From: Campanula takesimana
Taxonomy: Eukaryota > Streptophyta > Magnoliopsida > Asterales > Campanulaceae
NCBI GenBank assembly: GCA_026119855.1
Contig: JAOWBW010000864.1
Span: 310,001 to 374,000, forward strand
Length of the DNA stretch: 64,000 nucleotides
Direction of reading: 5' to 3'
Shown here piece by piece: positions 53,622 to 61,865 of the stretch (positions are counted from its first letter, which is position 1; every line of letters begins with the position of its first letter). Below the pieces are notes generated by a model. That model saw only the letters and a program-made list of their open reading frames with translations, did not search any database and was not told the origin of the DNA. The translations under genes were made by a program, and so were the position numbers.

Positions 53622-53802
53622 AGGGTTCACCAAGGGCTAGTTTTTTCATTTGAATGCGACTTTTGTGCCAATAATACTCCATGCACCAACCCCGATCTTG
53701 CCGGTCTTTACCCATCTCTATACGCTTTGTTTTTGTATCAGAGGCTTTTGCTAAGTATTCGTATGACTGATTGTTTCTCTTTTGGCTTTGAACTTTTTGT
53801 AG

Positions 53803-54230
53803 GACCAAACCCTGAACCCAGCATGCCGCCCAGTAAAGTCATCAACTACGGGGCCCTCAAGAACAAGAAAACGGCAGCGGAATTGGAAGCCGATGCGGCT
53901 CGTCAGGCCGCGCTGGGGGGGAGGCTGGATGGCAAGCTGCCCATAATTAACAGGGCCGGCGTGTCTGTGCTAGCGCCTGTGGGCGGTGCTCAAGGTTCAA
54001 GAGGGGTGGATGCATCTGTGCAGCCACAAACGGTTCCGGTGGTCTCGGCTCCTCCGCCTTCTCTTCCTTTACCTCCTCCAACGTCGGGATCGGGCTCGGC
54101 CTCTGCCCCGCTCGTGACTTCGGGCAAAAGGCTTGCTGCTACTGAGCCTGAGTCCCCTGCAACCAAATTTTCTAGGCACAGCCGGGAGGATTCCCCTATT
54201 CCTGCTGCACCCTCTTCACAGAGCTCATAA
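53803..54230 (+). pseudogene. Antisense ORF, proline/serine-rich middle part
   Basis: The frame opens after the TTTTGTAG acceptor with GPNPEPSMPPSKVINYGALK. It runs through KKTAAELEADAARQAALGGR, then a PPPSLPLPPP region and a basic TKFSRHSRED segment to TAA at 54228-54230. Sequence after the stop (54231-54319) is open in another frame (EEAKARGGKLGKAIPEV), so a frameshift has broken what was one protein. Confidence 0.6.
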
Positions 54231-54319
54231 ATTCCTCGTATCAGATATCCTATTGTCGGGCGAGCGGCCGCGAGGAGGCGAAGGCCAGGGGCGGCAAGCT
54301 TGGGAAGGCGATCCCGGAA

Positions 54320-55430
54320 GTGAGTGGGGTGGACTTCTTTGATCGGAGCGCCAAGAATACTTACATAGGCAACGGGTTGCTGTATCGCTTACGCGCCCAG
54401 GACTATACGGAGACCATTTTGGCTGATAAGAATTTTTATTCTTTGGCTGGACAAGTTGGTCTGAATTTTGCCGAGGTAACCGCCTTGCTCACATTTTCCA
54501 TGTTTTTTCCTAACTCGATTTACTGGCTGACAAACGCTCTTACTCTTCAGTCTGCGAGTTGTCTTGACCTCATGAGGCGTAAAGGTGAGGCAGATAGGAG
54601 GCAACTTGACTTAGTTAGTAATCAGTGTGCCGATGTGACCTCCCAACGGGACGATTTGAAGAAGATCAAAGACGTCATGGGCAAAGAGCTGAAGAAAGCC
54701 GAAAAAGCCCTCCTCGAGAAAACCAAAGAGGCAAATGAACACGGCAAACGGTTGGCCTCCGCTGTGGATGAATGAGAAAAATCCTTGTCCGAAGTCCGCC
54801 AGATGACTGCCGAACTGCACAAGCTTACAGAGCAATTGGCTTCAGCGAACTCCGAGTTGGCTTTAAAGAATGCCGAACTGGAGGGGTCAAAGGCTAGGAT
54901 CAGCGAGCTGGAGGCCCTGCCGAGGGTGGCTACCGAGGAGGAGAAGGGACGGATTGAGCAGGCTTTCAAAGCCAAATTCCTGGCGTCCGATGAATTTGAC
55001 GGGCTGGTCACCGACGCCTCCATCTGTCAATATGAGCTTTCCAATCAGCAATATGCTCGCACCATCGCTCATCAGGGTGGCTTTAGTGCCTATGACTTGA
55101 TACGGTATGGGGCTCCTCTTGTTGCGGATCCTCAGTGCCGCGATGGCCATACATTGGTTCCTTTTGATGATGAAGATTTAGCTGCTCAAGTTCAAAGTGC
55201 TGCGGAACGGGGAGAAGTATGGGTGCCTCCTCAGGTTGCCGAGGTCACCTATCAGAGTTTAATGGAGAAATTACAAGAATTACGCTTCGTGGATGGTGAG
55301 ACATTACCCCTTCAACCGATTTTGGACCTTATCTTGCAGGATGACCCTCGGCGCCAGCGATTAGCTACTGAGATGCATCTGGAAGAAACCTCCAACTTAG
55401 CCATTAGTACCCCTATCGTTGAGGCGAGCC
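54320..55430 (+). pseudogene. Antisense ORF, C-terminal coiled-coil part
   Basis: SGVDFFDRSAKNTYIGNGLL leads into a long coiled coil: RRKGEADRRQLDLVSNQ, DVMGKELKKAEKALLEKTKE, and MTAELHKLTEQLASANSELA. One in-frame TGA interrupts it (54776-54778). After it comes a region with ISELEALPRVATEEE, FDGLVTDASICQYELSNQQY and AYDLIRYGAPLV. The frame runs into the solo LTR at 55431 and resumes at 56963. Gag-like domain, Pro-rich linker and coiled coil are the usual order for these accompanying ORFs. Confidence 0.65.
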
Positions 55431-56957
55431 TGTAAGGATCCTCCCCCTCGGGGCGAAACGAGTTTGTTCGAGGAAGAAAATCCAAACACGGGAACTAAAC
55501 ATATTTAATGGAGTCGCCACATTTGTTAACTTTTAACCCAACAAATGAAAATGGTTAGAGATTAATGAGTTCAGAGGTCACATTACGACTTGGCAAGAGT
55601 TTGACGTCACCAAAGTCGCCTCGGACAAAGCCGAGTCTCCCTTATGTTTGTTAACAAAAATTGCATGTGTGTGTGTATGTTTTTAACGGAAAACTGTAGT
55701 TTTAACTGGTTATTGATTTTAACAGAGGAAAAGGGGTTTATTTGCATAAACATTGACAAAACAAGACAGAAAAGAAAAAAAGTCCCTCTGACCCAACTTA
55801 GCCGTACGGCTAGGAAGGGTCTTCCCGGGGATTTTGACAGTTTATCAAGAAACAGTCCAGTTCCAGGCAGAAACAAAGCATTCTGCAGGAACTGGACCAA
55901 ACTGTTCTAATTCCAATTTATGTTTTAACCAAAATACATAAATAAACTCATTCTCATGCTCTTTGATCATCAAATGAACCTCAAAACATGGATTTAAGAG
56001 TGATCAAGGCAATCATTGGAGAAATATCAAGAAGGGTGCAAACATGCCCTTTTGAACCAAAGTGACCATTTGATGAGTAAAGATTGAAACTTTACCATCA
56101 AAATGGCCCTTTCATGCAAGATTAATCATTTAGGGACAAAAATATAACATAAAGATTGAATCTTTATGACTCAAACTTGGGGATTTTGGGCTAAATAAAA
56201 AATGAGGATGATAAAGATTAAGACTTTATCCCCAAACATGATCATCATGGCCAAGATCATTTAATATAAACATAAATATATATATGCTTTCACCATATAA
56301 ATGGATCCTTAAGCTTTTTATAACAAGGAACTAACAAATCATGATCATCCTAGGTTTTAACCACTTCTCATACCAAGATGGAGGGCACCTTGAGTCATTT
56401 CATGATTTGGATCACAATATGTATATATATGTAGCAATATATGTGCTTGAATGGACAAGTCTTACAAGAATATAAAAGTGCTTGAATGGAGGCTTGCAAG
56501 GTAAAATAAAGAGAAATACAAGAACATAAACAAGATTATCAAGAAATAAAAAGAATTTTGAGATGGAGAGAAGAAGGGGAGAAGGAGGCTTCACCTATGG
56601 TGGGGTTCTTGCCTATCTTCCTCTCTTTTCACTCAATTTATATGGTGGTTTTCTCTCAGTTTTCAATTCTGCAGAGTTTCCACTCTTTAATCACAATTTC
56701 TCCCCCCTGAAATGATCAGCAAGGGTCTCAATTTATAGGGACTGGGGGTGCCTAAACCAGCCGTACGGCTAGGCCCCTCTAGTACCCAAACCATCCGACG
56801 ACTCATCCTGGCGAGCTTCTAGATTTTTCCAAATTTAATTCCAGAGCAGTCCTGGAATTTTCAGTTTATCCTAGTGAGGTCCTAACCTATCAGTTTATCC
56901 CTGAATGGTGCTAAGAATTCCTCTAAAGTTGGTTGGTTTCAGATTGGGTTACTTACA
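55431..56957 (-). mobile_element. Solo LTR in the antisense ORF
   Basis: A 1527-bp sequence from TGTAAGGATCC to GGGTTACTTACA with a perfect 5-bp duplication GAGCC (55426-55430, 56958-56962). Its minus strand has TATAAATTGAGACCC at about 56725-56739, so it probably reads right to left. It contains two copies of the perfect 12-bp palindrome AGCCGTACGGCT (55800-55811, 56759-56770), each followed by AGG. Removing it and one GAGCC copy restores an open frame across the junction (VEAS then PLEFEVARAV). Confidence 0.85.
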
Positions 56958-57147
56958 GAGCCCACTAGAATTCGAGGTGGCCCGGGCCGTAGTCGAGGAG
57001 GAAGTAACCCACGAAGTCGAGGTGAGCGAGGCAGTAGCTGATGTGACTGCCACAGAGGATATCGTGCCTGCTTCGGTTTCTGCTGTATCTGAGGTTGACC
57101 CCGCCGCTGTTGCTGATCCCGCTAATTCAAACCAGGCTGCGTCCTGA
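56958..57147 (+). pseudogene. Antisense ORF, last part
   Basis: The continuation of the frame cut at 55430: an acidic, Val/Ala/Glu-rich tail (EVTHEVEVSEAVADVTATED) ending in ADPANSNQAAS and TGA. Positions 57148-57593 show no gene. Confidence 0.55.
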
Positions 57148-57695
57148 GTATTTGTCTTGTAATAGGCTAGTCTTTTGGTGGACAACTTTCAAACAATTTC
57201 CAACTTTTTTCTTTCGCTTTGATCCTTGTAATGATTTGTCAAACAAGATCTTCCTCCCTTTGGACTTGGGCTATCTTCTGTTATGTTGTTATCCAGTTGA
57301 TGCTTTAAGTGCTTTTGACTTTGCCTTTGTTATTTTAAAGTTGACATCGTCCTTGGTGGCTCTTTCGAGGCGGGGCTGAGACCGCCGAGGTCGCCGAGGT
57401 CGAGGCCACCATTCCATGACCTCGTTTTTTTTTTTTAGACATGCTCATTTATTTCACGCCGCCGTCAGGAACCATTTATGGCCTGAAGTGACCGCTCCAA
57501 GGCTTACTCACTATTTGCCGCCTTCGTAAGCTGTGCCCTATTAAATACAGGTCTCTTCACCTTCCCTTCATCAATGCAAGTCTTTTCGACCTAATGGCTC
57601 TTCACCTTCTCTTACTTAATCTTTTGACTATAAAAAGGGAAGCACGCCCTCTTTATCTTTCCCTTTTTCTCTCACCGTCTTTACTCTTCTCAGCC

Positions 57696-58127
57696 ATGGC
57701 TCCCAAAAAAGATTGTCTTGGTTTCTTTCCCTCAGACTATGATACCCCCGACTCGGATCAGGGTCCTGGTAGCAAAAAAGCAACGGGCGACAGTGATTCC
57801 ACTAACTCTTCTGCTTCGTCTGAGCCTTCAAAGCCCGACGACGATTCCCCTACTGACAGTAACGGGGAAAAATCTCCCAAAGTTCTCTCCGAATCGGATG
57901 ACGCCCCTTCGAGCGAAGAGAGCTCTAAGAATGGTGGAACAAAAGATGTTAGCGACAATCTTGATGAATCCGGAGGTGATTCCGACGGTGGTAATGAGGG
58001 CGGCGCCGGCGGAGGCGGTGAAGATGCCGATATGGGTGGAGAGGAGTTTGGTTACGAGTCTGAGTATGATGCTGGAGATGAGTGTGATGATGGCGGGGAT
58101 GACGAGGAGTCAGTGGGCTCTTCTTGA
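57696..58127 (+). CDS. Second antisense ORF: small acidic Ser/Asp/Gly-rich protein
   Basis: ATG at 57696 in CAGCCATGGCTCCC, a good plant start context, after a CT-rich leader (57600-57690). It encodes 143 residues: MAPKKDCLGFFPSDYDTPDS, then low-complexity SDSTNSSASSEPSKPDDDSP, GGDSDGGNEGGAGGGGEDAD and a DDGGDDEES tail. There is no known domain; it is probably disordered. It lies between the integrase gene and the larger antisense ORF, on the plus strand, and is uninterrupted while its neighbours are broken. Low complexity makes chance openness possible. Confidence 0.5.
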   Translation: MAPKKDCLGFFPSDYDTPDSDQGPGSKKATGDSDSTNSSASSEPSKPDDDSPTDSNGEKSPKVLSESDDAPSSEESSKNGGTKDVSDNLDESGGDSDGGNEGGAGGGGEDADMGGEEFGYESEYDAGDECDDGGDDEESVGSS

Positions 58128-58335
58128 ACAGGACCCTTAGGTTTTTATTTCTCTTTTTGCATGGCTATGGCCCCAGCCAGTTGTGGGGTTGCTCTTGAAT
58201 ATGCTTGTAGATATAGGCACTAGGATGCATATAGATAAACTAGTATGTACATTACATCTTTCAGGAATGAAACTTTTGCTCGTAAGTTTATTTCATAGCT
58301 TTTCTATCTCGTACTTCTATTACAAAACTTTTACA

Positions 58336-59565
58336 TTAATTATAGTACTTTTTGAGATGGTCACTATGCCAAGAATTCTTGATGTCTTTCCCGTCTTTAT
58401 CTCGGAGGCGATAAGTGTCTTCTTTGATTATTCTGGCAATCTGAAAAGGTCCTACCCAGTTCGGCCTCAATTTACTGAATCTGGGCTCTTTGCCTGTGAC
58501 CTCGGCCTTTTTTAAAACCCAATCTCCGACTTCGAAGCTTCTCTTACGAACTCTTTTGTCATGGTGGAGTTTTGCCTTCTTTTTGTAGTTCTCCATTTTC
58601 GCTCGGGATTCTAACCGTCGCTCCTCCAAGTAATCTAGATCTCTTCTTCTCGATGCCTCATTGCTCGCTTCGTCGAAGTAGGTTACTCGGATGGAGGGGA
58701 GCCCGACCTCAACGGGCGCCATTGCTTCGGACCCATATGCGAGAGAGAACGGGGTTTCTCCGGTGGAATTCCGACGAGTGGTCTGAACTACACATAACGC
58801 GGTGTTGAGCTCGTCTAACCATTTACCACCTCGTCCTTCCAAGTTTTTCTTGAGTTCCACCTTGATGAGTTTGTTTGCTGCCTCAGCTTGTCCATTTCCT
58901 TCAGGTCATGCGACTGATGACTTAGCATGCTCTATTCGAAGTCGTTGGCACTCGGCTGTGAACCTTGTCTGGAATTGAGTTCCATGATCTAATATAATTA
59001 CTCTTGGTAGTCCATATCGGCACCATATGTAATCATGCACGAAGTTGATCACATTCTCTTATGTTAAACTGGCCAATGGCTTTGCTTCAGGCCACCTCGT
59101 AAAATAGTCCACGGCGACCACGACGTGGGTCATTCCATTCCGGGCTCTAGAGAAGGGCCCAATCAAGTCGATTCCCCATTTATCCCACGGCCATGTTGGG
59201 ACAAGAACTATCTGCTCAGTGGCTGGTAGACGAGGAATGTCGGCGAAGCGTTGGCATTTGTCACATTTTCTGACATATTCTTCGGCATCTTTCCTCATAG
59301 TGGGCCAGTAATACCCATGGGCTAAGATTTTGTCAGATAGAGTGCGAGCTCCTGGGTGGCCTCCACAGATCCCTTCATGGACCTCGTACATTAAGTTGGT
59401 GGTCAGACGGTCATGCACACATCTTAATAAAGGTTTGGTGAAGGACCTTCTGTATAAAATCCCATCAACCACTGTGTACCTCGCTGCTATTTTAGGAGTG
59501 ATAAGAGCCCGGTCGGGGTGGTTAGGTGTTGTCCCTGCCTCGATGTATTCCTGGATCTCATCAAC
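58336..59565 (-). pseudogene. TAT integrase (broken)
   Basis: After the TAG at 59566-59568 the frame continues with the integrase zinc-binding region (HEGICGGHPGARTLSDKI then KCDKCQRFAD) and the core start (GIDLIGPFSRARNGMTHVVV, VDYFTRWPEAK). A TAA at 59059-59061 and a TGA at 58906-58908 interrupt the core. The catalytic second Asp context is visible between them as DHGTQF. The C-terminal part (58860-58336) has NSTGETPFSLAYGSEAMAPV and PNWVGPFQIARIIKEDTYRL and ends SDHLKKYYN. All three stops can arise from single changes. Not functional as it stands. Confidence 0.85.
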
Positions 59566-61464
59566 CTAATCCTTTTCCACCTCGTCGATGGGTCGGATTG
59601 CGACGCGCGAAATGGCCGGCCATTCGACGAACTCGAGCGAGCAATTGATGTCGAGCTCGGAGATCTCGCTTTCAGTTATCCTGGAAAGCCAGTCCGCCTC
59701 GGAGTTCTCTTCTCGGCAGATCTGATTTAGCTCGAAGTATTCGAAGCTTTGAAGGAGAGTTCTCACCATGTCCCTATACTGGGCTAAGACAGGGTGTATA
59801 GCCTCATATTCCCCTTTGACCTGATAAACCACCAGCTGAGAATCGTTGTTTATGATTATATTGGGTATATTCATGTCACTGGCCAACTCTATCCCTCCTA
59901 TCAATGCCTCATATTCTGCTTGATTGTTTGAGGCCTCAAATTTGAACCTCAACGCTCTTTTGAACCGATCTTGCTCCGGGGAAATCAGCAGTATTCCTGC
60001 CCCACTAACTGTTTTGCTAGCTGACCCATCAAGGTATAGGGTCCAGCACTGGCCCGGCCTGCTCGATTGCGAGCTGGACGCTTTATGGTTTGTTGAGTCC
60101 GCCTCTTTGGCTTTTCCCTTTTCTTTGTCAAGCTGGGCTTCTTCGAGCCGGAATGAAGTTTCCGCGATGAAGTCGACTAAGGCCTGTACTTTGATTGCTC
60201 GTCTCGGGGCGTACGTTATTTGGAACTCTGTAAGTTCAATTGCCCAAGTCATAAGTCTTCCTGAGGATTCAGGTTTATGTAAAACCCTTCTCAATGGTGA
60301 GTCTGTGAGAACAGTTATGGGATGAGCAAAGAAGTAAGCTCGTAACTTCCGAGCTGCAATAAGCAAGGCGTATGCTAACTTTTCAACATTAAGATAACGT
60401 CCTTCTACGGCGGACAAGGCCTTTGATACATAATAAACTGATTTTGGGGAGTTATATTCCTCCCTTACAAGAACAGCAGCTACTGCCAGATTAGTAGCGG
60501 CTAAATAAAGAAAGAGCTCCTCTCCTAATTTTGGGCTGCTCAAAAGTGGTGGCTGGCCTAAGTATTTCTTGACCTCGTCGAAGGCCACGTCGCATTCTGG
60601 GGCCCATTCAAAGCCTTTACCCCCTTTCAAAATTTTAAAGAATGGCAGGCATTTCTCCACGGATCTTGAAATGAAGCGACCCAAAGCTGTGATCCTCCCG
60701 TTCAGTTGTTGGACATTCTTGATGGATCGGGGCGGAGTCATGTTAACGAGGGCCTGAATCTTTTCCGGATTGGCCTCAATGCCTCTTTGATTAACCATAA
60801 ACCCTAGGAATTTCCCAGCTCGGACTCCAAAATCACACTTGCTCGGATTCAGCTTCATTTTATTGCGGCGCAAGTTTTCGAAGGTCTCTTTGAGGTCGAC
60901 CTCGTGGGAGCTCTCTTTTGTCTTGATCACCATGTCGTCTATATAAGCTTCAATGTTTCTTCCCAACTGATCTTTGAAGACAATGGCGATCATTCTTGAA
61001 TACGTTGCGCCCGCATTCTTGAGTCCGAAGGGCATCATTAGATAACAATAGGTTTTGTCAGCAGCGTAGAAGCAGGTTGAAGCGTAATCTTCCGGCGCCA
61101 TTTTGATCTGGTGATAGCCTGAATACGCGTCTATGAAACTCAAAATCTGATGCCCCGCTATTGAGTCTACCAACTGATCTATGCGAGGTAGGGGGTAGCA
61201 GTCTTTTGGACATGCTTTGTTCACATCGGTAAAGTCGACGCACATTCGAAGCTTTCCGCTGGCTTTAGCGACCATGACGACGTTCGATAGCCACTTAGGA
61301 TACAAGACCTCTTCGATAATTCCCGCTTTGACCAACCGTTCCACCTCTTCTTTTATGGCTGCCTTTCTATCCGGGGGGAAATAGCGAGGTTTTTGCGGAA
61401 TTGGAGTGAAAGCATCACTGTCATTAAGTTTATGCACAATTACTTCCTCGCTAATTCCTTCCAT
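59566..61464 (-). CDS. TAT reverse transcriptase, RNase H and second RNase H
   Basis: A 632-codon open frame in pol. The RT domain spans about residues 40-260 with FIDAYSGYHQIKMAPED, FYAADKTYCYLMMPFGLKNA and catalytic YIDDMVIKT. The first RNase H spans about 300-420 (YLAATNLAVAAVLVREE, LTDSPLRRVLHKPE). The second RNase H spans about 475-600 (WTLYLDGSASKTVSGAGILL, EASNNQAEYEALIGGIELA). The presence of two RNase H domains is diagnostic of the TAT lineage. It ends at a TAG inside what should be a continuous polyprotein, and its upstream join is frameshifted near 61490. Confidence 0.88.
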   Translation of the reverse strand: MEGISEEVIVHKLNDSDAFTPIPQKPRYFPPDRKAAIKEEVERLVKAGIIEEVLYPKWLSNVVMVAKASGKLRMCVDFTDVNKACPKDCYPLPRIDQLVDSIAGHQILSFIDAYSGYHQIKMAPEDYASTCFYAADKTYCYLMMPFGLKNAGATYSRMIAIVFKDQLGRNIEAYIDDMVIKTKESSHEVDLKETFENLRRNKMKLNPSKCDFGVRAGKFLGFMVNQRGIEANPEKIQALVNMTPPRSIKNVQQLNGRITALGRFISRSVEKCLPFFKILKGGKGFEWAPECDVAFDEVKKYLGQPPLLSSPKLGEELFLYLAATNLAVAAVLVREEYNSPKSVYYVSKALSAVEGRYLNVEKLAYALLIAARKLRAYFFAHPITVLTDSPLRRVLHKPESSGRLMTWAIELTEFQITYAPRRAIKVQALVDFIAETSFRLEEAQLDKEKGKAKEADSTNHKASSSQSSRPGQCWTLYLDGSASKTVSGAGILLISPEQDRFKRALRFKFEASNNQAEYEALIGGIELASDMNIPNIIINNDSQLVVYQVKGEYEAIHPVLAQYRDMVRTLLQSFEYFELNQICREENSEADWLSRITESEISELDINCSLEFVEWPAISRVAIRPIDEVEKD

Positions 61465-61469
61465 GTCCT

Positions 61470-61808
61470 CTACTTTCCACGCAAAAACATCAAATTATTG
61501 CGAAGGACCTCTATGATCAGCTTTCTTTCTTGTGGGTCAATTTCCAGACCCACTTTGATCATTTGCTCTGGGTATTCCGGATTGATGATGACTTCTTCCA
61601 GTTCATCGTTTGGCAGTATGTCCGGGGTCTCGCGGTCGATTAGGGATTCGAGGACGACCTTGATTTGCGGCTCGTTCCTCTTCTGCCTCCTGCTTTTCCT
61701 CACTTCGGCTCGGGAGGAGTGGAAAGAGATGGTGCCGATGTGCATAGTTTCTTTTGTGTTGACCTCGGGAGTAACTACTACCGTGGTTTCATTGAGTTTT
61801 GGCTTCAC
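61470..61808 (-). pseudogene. Protease-to-RT linker of TAT pol
   Basis: The frame reads through TTVVVTPEVNTKETMHIG, RETPDILPNDELEEVIINPE and IDPQERKLIIEVLRNN, a linker normally continuous with both neighbours. It is cut from gag-protease by two in-frame TAGs (61866-61868, 61827-61829) and from RT by loss of about one base near 61490. After that the correct continuation (VFAWKVEDMEG) is in another frame. Confidence 0.75.
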
Positions 61809-61865
61809 CGAGTTGGTTGCTGCCGCCTATGCTCTTTTCCTTTTAAGGATTCCACTCAGTAGATC

